DNA of 64,000 nucleotides. It comes from Avena insularis. Taxonomy: Eukaryota; Streptophyta; Magnoliopsida; Poales; Poaceae. Location of the stretch: positions 376,885,331-376,949,330 of the forward strand of contig CM042688.1 in assembly GCA_023614405.1 (NCBI GenBank), read 5' to 3'. Shown piece by piece: positions 1 to 12,600 of the stretch. Under the pieces are notes generated by a model, which made no database searches, was not told where the DNA came from, and saw only the letters and a list, made by a program, of their open reading frames with translations. A program made the translations under genes and the position numbers. Each line of letters opens with the position of its first letter. Position 1 is the first letter of the stretch.

Positions 1-1072
1 AGATTCGGGTTGAGTCTCAAAGATAATTTTAGTATTTATGATCTGAAGTTTTCTTTACGAGATATTTATATTAATCTATAGGGATTTGGTATAACAAGCC
101 TGATGCATCCGACGGATCGGGAATCAGTTAATTGCTTCTGGGCAAAAACGCTGTAATCGTACATCAAATTCAAGTCCTCGGACTTGAACTTGGATTTTTG
201 CTGGCGTAAATCAGTTCGAGCCATTGAGGTCTTATTGAATACTAAATCCTGGTTCTATTATATCGGGTACCCAACGCATCCCTCGGGATTTTTCATCGTA
301 TCGTCGATAGGGATAATTTACTGACAGAGCGCATTCATGAGAGGTTACCAGGCCACACAGGACAAGTCCCGAGGTCTTACCTTCATTTCATGGACACGAC
401 ATTCAGAATTTTATCGCGTCAGGCGCGTTCCGAGATTTTTTTATGCTTGTATCGACTGCCTTGTTTGGCTGGTGGAATTGCTGAAGTTTATCAGCTTTTT
501 ATTTTCTCGCATGATGTTTTGTAAACACACCCGATGGGAGTAACTGTTTGAGGATACAGTGATGTAATACTCATAGGTTTTTTCTTTCTTTTTCACTCCA
601 TTGGGGCTTTCTTCTTTTTTTTATTAGGTGTGTTCTTAACACATGAGGATAATATTTTTTCGCGTCATATTTTTGACTTTATATGTATAACATAGTTTTC
701 TATCAGGTGCGCGACGACGCTCGCGATGGGAGTAGCCCCCAAGGCTATGTTCGGATGCCTACATCGGGACATAGGCTCATTTTGGTTAGTTTAACCAGAG
801 CAACTTATACAAATTTTCTGAGTATTTTGCTTGTCACAATATACTTTTAATGATAAAGCCCCCGAGTGTGGGCGAAGAGTAATGTAGAAAAACTAAATCT
901 GAGTTTGGAAAACTTGTCTTTTATTTAAAGCCTGAAAACGAAGATACATGCTTTGGCGTACTCACCTGGCCGTTGGCCTTATTGAAGAACATCGGGGCTA
1001 AGAAGCCAGGCCGTAGGCCGTTTTTAATGTGCATTGCAAGAAAAATATATTCTAAACATAAAAACATCATAG
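1..1072 (-). mobile_element. 3' non-coding part of a minus-strand Ty3/gypsy retrotransposon
   Basis: This stretch lies downstream (in minus-strand sense) of the integrase C-terminus that ends at about 1073, so it should be the region between pol and the 3' LTR of the same element. I see no conserved coding sequence. Short plus-strand reading frames such as 337-543 match nothing I recognise. No LTR edge or polypurine tract could be placed, so the element is either cut by the window edge or too decayed. Confidence 0.55.
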
Positions 1073-1512
1073 TTATGCGACGTTCCATGGGTTGGAGTAT
1101 TTAACTCCTGTCTTCTAATCTTGAAGCCGATATGCCCCACCATAGATTAATTATGTGACGTTGTAAGGCCCTTTCTATGGCGACTCCAGTTTATGGTGAC
1201 CGTCTTGCTTGAGGCGATGGACTAGGCCACCTACGACAAAGGAACTAGGATGCAATCGTCGGCTGTGGTAGTTTTGTAAGTTCTGTTGATATATGGTGGT
1301 CCTTTGTAAGGCAACATCATGAGCTTCATCGAGTGCATCGACATCATCTCCGAGTGCTTCCCTAGATGCTTCCTCGTCATATTCAGTGACCCGTGGAGAC
1401 TCGTGAGTTACTTCGACTGGAAGGACAGCTTCAGCGCTGTGGACCACAAATAAGGGTGTTTCTTGCGTCAAATTATTTGGAGTAGTACGTAGGCTCCACA
1501 AAACTGAGGGTA
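1073..1512 (-). pseudogene. Integrase C-terminus of a gypsy polyprotein, split by an LTR element
   Basis: Read on the minus strand from 1512, this encodes the end of a retroviral-type integrase: ELPSVLWSLRTTPN, a segment resembling PLFVV.SAEAVLPVEV, then a basic region, KGPYNVT and YGGAYRL (the GPY/F module of gypsy integrases), finishing near SNPWNVA and a stop at 1073-1075. At least three in-frame stops interrupt it: a TAG where a Trp normally precedes the GPY motif, a TAA after NVT and a TAG after RLQD. The upstream catalytic core is at 53210-53451. The two halves abut at the actca target duplication (1513-1517 and 53205-53209). The gene is a dead transposon copy. The close match to the Tat-type integrase at 61240-62030 suggests the same lineage. 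Confidence 0.85.
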
Positions 1513-1517
1513 ACTCA

Positions 1518-4378
1518 TGTAACACCCCGGGTAAAACCACTAACAACGAAAATCGTATGTTGTTTTATTTTGTGCATCATCATGATTGAATGCTTATGTC
1601 ATCATGCCACATTACATTTGAGAATCCTCATGACCGCATGCATATTAATTGCCTAAAACTATTTCCCAAAAAGGCTATATTTGTTTTCTAATACCCCTTC
1701 TTTATTTAAAATTATAAAACCCTGTCCTTCCAGATATTTTGTTTTGTCTAAAAACTAATTACAAAAGAATATTTGACACTAACTAAATAAATAAAAACCT
1801 ATTTTATAACGGGGGAGGCATCCTAGCCCGTAGGCCAGGCCACCTACTACCCCAGTAGATCAAACCCTAAAACATCTAGACCTAAACCTAACCCTGGATC
1901 ACCTAAACCCTAATCCTCCCTCTCATCTCAGCCACCTACCCCTACACCCTACACGCACCCAACCGACCCAGTCCCACTTGATCGACGCACGCGTGAATGC
2001 TGCATGTAGTACACAACACGTACGCACCTGACCAACTCACACACGCGACGCCTAACCCAACTACCGCTAACGCCCGCTCAACCCCGGTCCCATCCCGTAT
2101 CGTGACTCGCTCCCGTGCAGCACACGGCGCGTGAGTCAGCCCCAACCCGCGTCACGCCACCCCGCTCCACCGTCCCTACTCCCCACCATGTGGTCAAACC
2201 GCCAGCACGGCCCCCACCCATTGCAACGCCCATGTCGCCAACCCACACCACCATGTCCCACTCCCTGCCTCGCCCCACGGGGGACACGGGAACCCCCACC
2301 CACCTTCCTCTCGATCCACTCCACCCAGACCCCGTCGTCGCCGCTCCTCTCCCTTTATCGTAGTCGCTGCCCTCCAGCGCAAGCCGCCGCGGCCGCTCAC
2401 CAAGCTCCGTCGCACGAGTCCCTCGCCATTGCCCTGGAGCTCCACCCAAGCAACCTCGCCCTCAAGCTCTCCCGAGCCCAGGAGGTACTGCCTCTTGTTG
2501 TCCTCCAGCGTTGGCCACGTCGCCTCCTCGTATCCCGCTCTACCCCGCCTCTCGCCTCGCGACCTCGCTTGCCTCACCCCCTCCCTAGCACGTGACCCAG
2601 AGTAGCGTCGCCGGCTTCCCCTCCTCGCCTCGCGCGTGTCTAGGTCACCTTCCTGTCACCACCACCAAGCCCCGCCTCGACCTCGCCCCTCTAGATGTTG
2701 TCCTTGCCAACCCCCGTCTTTCCCAGCGAGCCTGCCTTCCTAGCCCCCTCCCCCCCCCCCCCCGCGTGCGTCATGGGCACCCTCCCCTTCGACCCACCGA
2801 GCTCCTCCCAGCACCGCCATGGCCGTCCCTGCACCAAGCTCGCCACGCTCGCCCCATCCAGGCTCGACCCCATAGAGACACGAATGTCCTTGTTGCCTCC
2901 TTCGTGTCGTTATGCAGCAAGGCAGTGTCGCCGCCCTGCTCTGTCACGGCCTCGACCCTTGTGAGCCGCCCATCGCTAGGACCTTCTCTGACCGACGTGC
3001 GCGCCCCTGCCACCAGCTCATGTTAATGTTGTGGCGTGTACCATGATAGGCGTAGTGGTGATCCGAAGATGGTGTGATGGCACCCGAGAATCAACTCCAT
3101 ATGGCCATCGATGGAGTGGTGTGTTGTTGCATAGATGAAAATGGTGTGAAGATAGGGAATGCGCAACGTCCACTACATCGGCTACTTCCGCCCTCATGAC
3201 GATCCAAGTGTGCCCTTGACAATCGAAGTTGAAGTCCCAAGTTCTCCTTCCCGGAACGCCAAGGCCTCCGACATGGGACCCTAAGGTGATGCCGCCATAC
3301 TCGAATCTCTCCATCCCAGAAATCGAAGACCCCGGATCCAAAGACCTTGATCCCGAATCCGAAGACCGAACCCGAACACCCTCGGAACCCAAGATCTTTG
3401 ATCCTATGTGTGACCCCTTTTTCCAAAACCCCTATTCTTATAAATGACATATACTTGTGCATATAAATTGTTCATGATTGCATACATATTGTGTTGATCG
3501 GGGGTATTTATATGATTCACCTAAATGAAATATGGAGACCATATGCGGGCTATTCTAGTCTAATATTAGCTCCATTTAAATTTGTGTAGCGAACCGATGC
3601 CCTATTTTGGCTTGTTAAGACAACATTTAAACTGTGGGGTATCTAAACAACTTGAACCTTCTATTTAATCATCGGGGCCCCGGTTCCGCTTAATATTGCA
3701 TAATTGCATCACATCTTTGCCATGTCATGCATCATACATGCATCATGCCCGATCTTCTGCCGTAGTATTATATAGTGCATCCGGTGTTTCTTTTAGTGTG
3801 TTGCTTCTTCACAGATTAGGACGTTGAGTTGATGCGAGCTTCAATCCGTTCTTCGGATATATCTCCGGTAGTGTTTCGCAGACAAGCAATCTCCCCCTTT
3901 CTATCTATTTTGCATTTATAGTCTTTACTTCCTTCTTGTTGACCTATTATTATCCGTGTTGCGATGTTTTAGTTTCCGTACCATTTATATTCCTTGCAGC
4001 CTCTATATATCCTTGGACACCTTCTATTGCATGTTGTTTGGTAGATAGTTGGCCTTGTGAGTCATAGTAGCTTGCTCAGGTGTTGGTTCGAGTTGTGGAG
4101 TACCAGTTATTGGAGGTTGCCAGATGCTTACTATTGTAGATGGTCATGGCTTTAATTACAACTTAATAATTAAAATACTGGGAATAGATATGACTAATGC
4201 AGAGGCACCGGTGGGCAATAGCTAATATTTGGTTCTTCCACGCACACTTGTGTCCCGTAGGACCCGAGTACTTGATACATATTCCTTGACTATCGCACTA
4301 TCCGTATGTGGGAGCATGAATCCGCTTAGCCAGATCTTGATTCATTTCTTATTTCTTGGGGCCACAAACTAGTTTGGG
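1518..4378 (+). repeat. 5' LTR, first segment (LARD-like element)
   Basis: Collinear with 49050-51898 of the 3' LTR: both begin TGTAACACCCCGG and share AAACCCTAA-rich and C-rich stretches, the segment ending TCTTATAAATGACATATAC, and the block CAGGTGTTGGTTCGAGTTGTGG. Identity stops after AGTTTGGG at 4378. Position 2090-3030 is GC-rich and gives long open frames in several registers on both strands. Because the same sequence recurs, diverged, in the 3' LTR and the solo LTR, it is LTR sequence and not a gene. Confidence 0.9.
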
Positions 4379-7231
4379 CCAAAATGTTAAACCACATGTT
4401 GGTTGGACCCATTAACTACGCTTTTCGTCCAGATTTGTTGATTAGTTTGTTGAACATTTATCTTACCCAGTGGCACATGTTATGGTGGCGTCCATGTTTA
4501 CGATGGGATGATATGTATCGTAATGCATAAATTGACAATGAAGAAGCCCGATATTTCTCAGCAATAAAGAAAAGGCAATTTTAATGTGTTTGCAATGTAG
4601 GTGTGGCTGATACTAATGAGGGACTTGCAAGGTTAGGACTGGTCCGATTTTAAGGTTTAGAAGGTTGATTTAACTTAAACCACCAACACAAGTCAAGCTT
4701 CAAAGTAGTCTGACTCTAATAGAAACAAAATGATTTACATATAAAAATAACATGACTGTCATGTGCAGACTGCTTCCACAGTCGGTTAAAGACAATAACT
4801 TTCATAAAAAATGCTAACCTTTTACAACTTGGGAATGAACATGAGCATTGTTCACTATCTTCAACAAGATCCTCCCTCATCCAACCTATCATGCCATGAT
4901 TTTACATGAGTTCTAAAAACAGCAAAGCATAGAGATACGACAAGGTAGCGTAAATGGCGCTTTTGTCTATTGTATGATAGAAATAAATCAAAATGCATGA
5001 ATGTGAAAGTATTAGGAATATTATAGAATCTGTTTTAATACTATAATAATCAGCTAGGCAAGTAGCAACGGCCGATCCTTTGCAGATATTGATGAGAAGT
5101 TAGATTGTTTGACATATTAAGAGTTTCTTGAGCTTCTAGGATAGCAAAATCGGTGTAAAGAATAGCAGATATATCAGAAGTTTATGCAACAAAATAGAAG
5201 AAATCCCTTGGTATTATTAGAAATGTATCCTACAATATAGTAGATTTATTTAGGAAAGAATACCTTGAATGATTAACCTTTATCGATTTTTTAAGGGCAT
5301 GCTTAATACCATAGCAATCAGGTCTGGCTAGTTTTTCCTTTTCATTTTATAACATGACTAACATGCAATAGGTTGTCCATTCAATAATAAAGTATAGTTG
5401 AACCTACATGAAAACTTCAAGACATGAACGAGACAACCTCGTAGGAAGGTAAATAATCAAAATTGAGTTATATGTGCATGCTACATTTATGAAAAGAATA
5501 ACTATAAATAGTAGGCATGCGTAAAAGGATGCAGACAAAAGCATATGTACAATCGAATAATAGATTGTCATTGGATCAAGATTCTTGTCGCTATTTCAAC
5601 TCTGTATCTACATATAAATAGAACACAAGACAAAACATATCATTAGACATCACGTATTGTTTCTTGTTTTGCAAATTTACAGGCTCAGTGGAACTTTTCT
5701 TCTTTCAATTGTGGCCTTTCTTAAAAATAGCAACCACATCTTGTACTTTATCCTTATGTTTCTTATTCTATTGATATAGGAAGAATTTGAGAAAGTTAGG
5801 TTGGCAAGTGAAAGAAACTGATAACTAAGTACTAAAATACTTCTTAGATCTCTTAGAAGAATCACCGCAAGCAAACCTTTCTATATTTATCCAATAAATA
5901 TGCAAGGACATCAGACCAATATGTAGATCTTAGCAGTAGATTAATTGGTTTCTAAGGCCCGAATCCCTTCTGGATGGGACTTAGTCAACTAATTTCTAGT
6001 CTACGTGTGAAAATAAAACAGAATGTAAGATTATACAACGGCAAGATCGATGTAAGAGGAACTTGTTCATATTAACTCGCTCACCTCTACACGCCATCTC
6101 ATATTCCTCTTGCATCTTGGCCTATACGTGATGTTAGTAAATATGTGTGAAAAAATCTTTACTGGCTATATAGTACATTAGTTTATACAAATCCAGCAGA
6201 CTGTGAACTAATCAAGTTATGGAAGTTTTGTAGTCAAGTAATTCTTGCCTTTTTAAGATGCAATTGTTCGGATGCTCAACAAGCTAAGTTTTGGAAACTT
6301 TTGTATAACACCAGTTTTACATCTAGATTATTAGGAAAGATAGTCCATGATGCTATATAGTCTAATAAAGAAGATTTGATGATACTATGTAGCTTTCATA
6401 AATGCATTTGAAGATGTGCAGTTCTAAATCTAGATAGTCCATGATGCTATATGGCCTGAAAAAATATTCTTGACAAAAAATCTCAAAATACAGTTATCAT
6501 GTTTCATGGAAAATATTATTAGGAAACTAACATAATGTGTAATCAGTTTCAACATAATAAAATGTATGGCAACTTGATCACATGGCCTCTCATGCACTAA
6601 CACTTGTAAGTGACCTTACAATATAGTATTGTTCAGGTAATAGGAAATGAGCAACCCATCCCACCTATTAGTTTAAAGAGAAGCAGATGGCAAGTAAACT
6701 TAAATGAGTGTTCCTTTAATAGGTGCGTAGCACATCTTTCAACACTATAAACATCAACACATAGCTTTACTATAGAATGGTTAGGGTTGGAACACTGATA
6801 CCATAACAGATTCTTAAATGTTGACTTCGGGCTTTGGTGGTAGAAAGGAATATTGGATGTGCATATTTCGCAAGCAAGTATACCAAAAAATTGAGTGTAT
6901 TTTCCAAAGCATACCATGCACACGCCATGAATTGAGGAGGAATGCAGATGCGGGACCCCTGCCCTGGGAGTGTGAGACAACGGGATATTGATTCTGATGG
7001 ACTCCAAGTTTAGAATAGGTTCATGTGGATCTTGTACAGTAGGTCAGCAGCTTCTAGAGGACGTCAGTCCCAGCCTTGTGGTTTCATCTGCAGCTCCATC
7101 AGTACCCTTTTTCTTTCCCAGGCATGAACACTCGGCCAGTGTTTGCTGGAGCGCCTCCTCCTGAATTAGGGATGGTGGTGCCAATGGGATCCAGGTCGCG
7201 GATCGATGGAAGCCCATCTCCATTTGTTAGA
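4379..7231. other. Unclassified insert in the 5' LTR, left part (possible gene-derived filler)
   Basis: This sequence is absent from the 3' LTR and replaces about 52 bp of it (roughly 51899-51950). I found no terminal inverted repeat, poly-A tail or target duplication at its edges. It is AT-rich with scattered GT/AG-like sites; for example, on the minus strand an acceptor-like CACGTATAG precedes about 37 bases and a GTGAGC donor near 6080-6130. A minus-strand frame at 6633-7007 has several Cys residues but matches no family I know. At 7100-7231 the minus strand has a short frame ending in a Gly/Pro-rich tail and a stop. It may be an intron-bearing gene fragment moved during break repair, but the gene is not identified. 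Confidence 0.4.
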
Positions 7232-7236
7232 TTGTA

Positions 7237-10200
7237 TGTGGCATCCCGCTAAAACCACTACTAGAAAATCGCGATGTTTTTGTGCATTGCATCATCATGA
7301 CCGCATGCTCACATTGCATTTGAGCATCGTCGTCATCATGCATGGTTTTATCTAAAACTATTTTCGAAAAGCCTATATTTGTTTTTTAAATATTCTCTGT
7401 CTTTATTTCAAATCAAAACTCCGGTCTTTTCTGGGTCTTTTATTTGTCTAAAAACTATTTACAAAAATCTATTTTAAATTAAAATAAAAGTTTACAATTA
7501 TTTTTGGGAGGCAGGCAGCCAGGCCCAAAAGCCCAGACGGCCACCTCCAAACCCTAAAAACTAACCCTATCTAAAACGCCCCACCTAACCCTATCCCTCA
7601 CAGCTCCCCACCCCGCCGCCACACTCCCTCCCCTGTCCCCATCGCACCACACAGGCGCACCCCGCGCCAGCCCTCCCTTCCACATCACCCCAGCCTATCC
7701 TAGGCCGCCACCTCAACCACCTGGCCCCACCTCCTTCACTTTTTCCGCCAGCCACACGCCACCTCACCCCCATTCTCTCCCTTCCACCCTGGCACCACCG
7801 ACCGACCGCCCTCCCCCCCTTCCCCACCTGGGTGCTTTCTCCCACGCCCCCTGGCCACCTCGTTTTCATCGCCACGCCAACCCGCGGCTGGCCCCACCCC
7901 ACCTCCTGCCCGTCTGCCCCACGTTCTCCTCGCCTCGCCCCTCGTCTCTCCCCTCTGCGCCTGCCACCGCCCTGGCAGCCACTGTGCCCAGCCTCCACCA
8001 TGAGGCCTTGTCGCCTCGCCGTTCGCCTTTCCCAAGCCTAGCCGAGCCCCGCCTGGAGACGCCCGCTAGCGCCGGCCGCCGCCCTCTCTCCTCTCCGCTA
8101 GCATCCGCGCCTCCCCGCGGCCCTACTCTGCTCTCCACCGTCGCCGCCGCCCCCATCTCCGTCGAGCGCCACCTCGCCTCGTTCCTCCGCCGCTGCCAGC
8201 GGCCTCTGCTCGCTGTCGCCCCAGCGACCCCGACCGCGCAGGTCGCCCCCAAGCCGGCCTCGTTCCCCGCGTTCGCCTTCCCCGGCTCGGCCTCGCCGCC
8301 GCGGGATCCACCGTCTCCAGCAACCGGCACCGCCGCCTTTCTCCTCCACCCTCGATCCTCACCTCTCCTTGAACTGGAGCCGACCCCGCCTCCTCGACGG
8401 AGTCTGCCACCATCGCGCCGTCCCGCGCCCTCTGCGGCTGTCGTCCGCCCTACGTTGGTGCCCCAGGCCACTCGCCGCCTCGCCCGTCACATAGCGGATG
8501 CATCCGCTCAAGGTGGGCCGCCCTTCATCCGCTCCGGCCCCGGCCACCTTGCCTCTCCCCAGCCGCCGCGCTGCCGCGCGACCAGCTGCATCTGCCGCCC
8601 AAAGGCCCTGTTCTACACAGTGACCCTTGTTCTGCGGTTGTCCCTTGCTCTTTGGCTTTTGGTACCGAATCTGCCAAGGCTGACACGTGTTGATACCGAC
8701 AAAACACCAGATGAGGATGGTGTGATGATGAACATCTACTTCTTGGACTTCAAGTTCTCCTATATGGGCCCGATGATCCGAAGACCCGGTGTCGAACCCG
8801 TTGATCCGATCTCTCCTTCACGAAACCCCAAGATCGCCTTCCGGACACCATGACCTTCTTCTCGGAACAACGAGACCTCCGTCGCGGATCCAAGCTCGCC
8901 ATCAACATTGAAGATGGAACCCCAAGGTAGACGTCAAGGAACCAAAGATTGACCCCGGAGACCCGAGCGCCACAACCCTAGTACGTCATCGACCAATAAA
9001 GACGGAACTCCAAGATCTCCTTCCCGGAACACCAAGATCTATCGGCGACCCGACCAAGATCCGAAGACCGAACCCTAGCGCGCCAAGTTCTTCGACCCGA
9101 GGACCGATCCATCGGATGCGATAAGACTTCCTTCTCGGAACCACCAAGTACTTCCTCTCGGACGCCAAGGCCTAAACCCGAAGACCGCCAAGATCGCCAC
9201 CGGAACGCCAAGTTCTTCACCCCGGATGCCAAGACCGACCCGATACGCGGACCCGATAAGATCTTCGAGACGACAAGATCGACATCGACCAGGGCAAATC
9301 CGATGCGCCCTCGACGCCAAACCAAGTCCTTCTTCCTGGAATGCCAAGCTCTCCTTTCGTTGTCCGAGACCGATCTCGTCGAACCGTTCCCCCGTCGAAC
9401 CCTGTCGAACCCCAACCCCCCCCCCCCCCGGAACCAAGATCTTCCGAACCCCATGTGTGACCCCTTTTCCGAGCCCTATTTTTATAAATGCTATATATAA
9501 CACTTGTTGCATATTAATTCTTCATGCATGCATGGCTGTCTGTGGTTTGGGGGCATTATGCCGATTCATCTCATAATTAAATATGGAGTCTATATACGGG
9601 TTATTCTAGTCTTATTCCGGATTCCATTTAAATTGGTGTAGTGAACCGATGCCATGTTTCACCCTGTTAATACAACATTTAAATTGCGGGGTAGTTAAAT
9701 AACTCGAACCGTTTAATTAATTGTCGGGACCCCGGTTCCGCTTAATACTGCCTAATTGCACCGCATATGCATCCTATCATAAGCATGCCGGATCTTCTGC
9801 CGTAGTATTAAATATTGCATCTGGTGTTTCTTCTAGTGTTTGCTTCTTTGCGGATTAGGCCGATGAGTTGATGCGAGTATCGACAAGTTCTTCGGATATG
9901 ATCCTTCGGCAGTGTTTCCTAGGCGAGCATCTCTCCCCCTTCTACCTATTTTGCATTTATAGTCTTTATTTCCTCCTGTTGATCTACTGCTATCCGTGTC
10001 GTGATGCTTTAGTTTCCGTGCACCAGTTATACCCCGTGCAGCCTTTATATTGCCATGGACACCTCCTAATACCTGTTGTTTGATAGATAGCTGGCCTTGC
10101 GAGTCGTAGTTGCTTGCTCAGGTGCGATCTCGTGTTGTCGAGTACCCCAATTGTTGGAATGCTGGCAGATGTTTATGGTGGAGATGCTTAGTGGTGGAGA

Positions 10201-11811
10201 TGATCATGTCTTTAAATACAACTATTAAAATGCTAGATATAACTAATGCAGAGACATCGGTGGGAAATAGATGTTATTTGGTTCTTCCACGCTCACTTGT
10301 GTCCCGTAGGACCCCGAGTACTTGATACCTGTTTCTTGATTTTTCGCACTATCCACATTCGGGAGGCCTTATGGACCCCCCTGAGCCAGAGCTTGATTCA
10401 TTTCTATTTCTTGGGGCCACAAAGTAGTTTGGGGCTTTATTACTATCATGTACTTATGCCATGCTTTAATGCTTTATTTAAGTTTGTGCGTGGAGCACCT
10501 GTTCTGTTTAGGATCGTGACACGTTTTCGCTGTATCGACAAGCCCAGTCACACTTTCGGGTTCCCAGTCGTTTACAGCCGTCCACACAAACCCTAAGTCC
10601 GTTCCGGAGCCAGCCAACTTCGTTGCGGGTAGCTTAGTGGGGTAGCCCCCTGAAATATTTTATGAATCCTGTGATCGCTTTGTCGTGAATGCCTCGTTGG
10701 GTTTTGAGTTGGTTTTTCTGAGGTTGATCGAGTGTGTGTTGCTATTTGTGCACCCCTACAGGGTAAAACTTTCTGAAAGCCGTGTCCGCGGTTATGGACG
10801 ACTTGGAGCACAGTATCTCGATCATAGACAAGCATAACTAAAGTAGTGCTATAAATTTAACTTAATATGTGACTAGTAATCAGCTCAAGTATAACGGAAT
10901 GGATAATAAAAATGCCAACAATTGGTGGATCTGTGATGATCTATGTCATACTATACCTGCCTAGTAAGTATTGCAACTCCAATGGAATGTGATAAAAGTG
11001 CCAACAACTGTTGGGTTTTGGGATTCCTCAAGACAATTATATCTAACTAGTAAATGTTCCTACTATAACGGAATGGTGATTAAAATTGCCCACTACTTAT
11101 GTTATCATACTTACATCTGGCTAGTAAATGCTGCAACTATAATGGAATGAGTAAAACTGCCAACTGTGTGAGTTCCTTGGTCCGACTTCCTTGTTTAGAC
11201 TCGAGGGGGAAATATCAGGATGGGTTTGTTTGGTGTTAGCTTCAGGTTGGATCCGAATAGGTCTTTTTTACCCCTCTCTGATAACTGTCAGTTGTCTCGA
11301 GTCTCTATAGGTTGTTTAGTGCTGCTGCGCTACTGCTTCAGTCCACCATACCTATGTAGGCGAGAGCCGCCGAATTCTAGCCTCGCCGTGTACTGGCCTC
11401 AGTACTGACACTCCTCTTTTTCCTTTGCCCTTTGTCGGCACCCCTTTTGTTTTAGCAGGTTTGAGATCGACGTCGTTAGCAGGGTTACCCTTCCGGCTTG
11501 GCCTGGGCAGGGTTATGGACGCCATTGGTTATTATTCAGAGCTCTTAGCCCCATTTGCATCTTGTCCGTAGTCGGACGCTCTATTGTTTCGAGGTGGTTT
11601 GTATCTTTGTATATTATATCTGTATTCTTGACTCATGGAGTCGCTGTTGTATATATATCTGTTCTATGGGTCCCATCGAGGACTGTTGTATAATGGTATT
11701 ACTTCGTTCTCCACCCGCACGAAAGTGCCTGGTGGGCGTCCTTGAATCGCTTCTATGCAGGTTTGGCGGAAAGGGCTAAAACTTGCATAGGGCCGATTTG
11801 AGGGTGTTACA
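7237..11811 (+). mobile_element. Solo LTR related to the LARD-like LTRs
   Basis: The element starts TGTGGCATCCCGC (7237) and ends GGGTGTTACA (11811). It is flanked by the exact 5-bp duplication ttgta at 7232-7236 and 11812-11816. It is about 4.6 kb and collinear with the LTR at 49050-53204: for example AGTTTGGGG(C/T) followed by TTATTACTATC near 10430, matching 51895, and TATGGACGACTTGGAGCACA near 10795, matching 52260. There is no internal domain and no second LTR, so it is the product of LTR-LTR recombination. Its usual TGTAACA start has mutated to TGTGGCA. The GC-rich interval 7600-8850 gives long spurious reading frames on both strands. Confidence 0.9.
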
Positions 11812-11816
11812 TTGTA

Positions 11817-12600
11817 GTACCAATCAGACATTAGCGAACTCAATTCCATAGATACTAAAGCATGGTGAAATTAGACACGGAAGCACCTAGACCATTCTTC
11901 GTGGAAGTGTGGCGGAGATGGCGCCATCGTAGATCCCGTACACGAAGGAAGAGGCGAAAGTCTTGAGATGTTGTCGCCGTCTCCTACTCCTCGTCCTCTT
12001 GTTAGTGCGTCCTCAGATAATATGGACCGATATTGATTCCTTGTATCCTCGGTTCGCTAGAGCTCATCGTTCCCATCGGATTAGCCATCCTCTCTCGTCT
12101 CTGGCAACGGCAGCGGCACCGACGGCGGCTACGGCCTAGGTTTCGCTCGTGGTCGGGTTAGGGAGGGGCGTGGTGGGTGTTGTGTTCTGCGGATGGGATG
12201 GATGTGGTGCGGGGAGGTTTGATGCATACATGGACCGTCCGCTCGGGATTGAACGACACAACTACAACTTGATCTCCAGAGTAGCTGGCCTGGGACACTC
12301 GGCAAGGCATATCGCCCTGAACGCTAGAGTAATCATCCACAATGTACCTGGCTGTAGCGATTCAACCACTCGCATGAAAAAATGGACCGTTGTTTCTTTC
12401 TCTATCCGAGACGGGCTTTTGTTAGGGCCCAGTTAACGAGCGTTCACCGATTTGTTCTGCAGAATATCTAGCCTTAGGGATATTTACCCACTTAGTATTG
12501 ACAGCAAATCAGACAGACATAATTTAACAGGACAGTGATCAGGCGACCTAGAATGATAATAGCTTGAGAGAGCTCCTCTTTGAGTCAGTTATAATATCCC
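11817..12600. other. Unclassified insert in the 5' LTR, right part (promoter-like and first-exon-like on the minus strand)
   Basis: This continues 4379-7231 once the solo LTR is removed. On the minus strand it looks like the 5' end of a plant gene: a TGGGCC motif near 12425-12435 (a TCP-type site common in housekeeping promoters), a C- and A-rich leader near 12150-12330, then an ATG near 12095 opening a frame of about 24 codons (starting MANPMGTM) that closes with TAA. The product is not recognised. The right edge rejoins LTR sequence at TAATTGCACGTGGAGCGCC (12601). A captured or translocated gene start is an inference; no homologue could be searched. Confidence 0.35.

Noticed and set aside
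337..543. 68-codon plus-strand frame, considered as an antisense ORF of the left gypsy element
   Set aside because: It is short, has no similarity to the antisense protein at 62725-63863, and no splice-site pattern was seen.
2078..3460. Long overlapping open frames on both strands in GC-rich DNA
   Set aside because: The same region recurs, diverged and with broken frames, in the 3' LTR (49519-50997) and the solo LTR (7591-9576). It is LTR sequence, and the frames reflect GC content.
6633..7007. Minus-strand 124-codon frame with several Cys and His residues, considered as a zinc finger
   Set aside because: The Cys/His spacing fits no zinc-finger class and the flanks look intron-like, so it is not listed as a gene.
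7984..8853. 289-codon plus-strand frame with an Ala/Pro-rich product
   Set aside because: It lies inside the solo LTR, competes with several antisense frames of similar length, is low-complexity, and has no counterpart frame in the other LTR copies.
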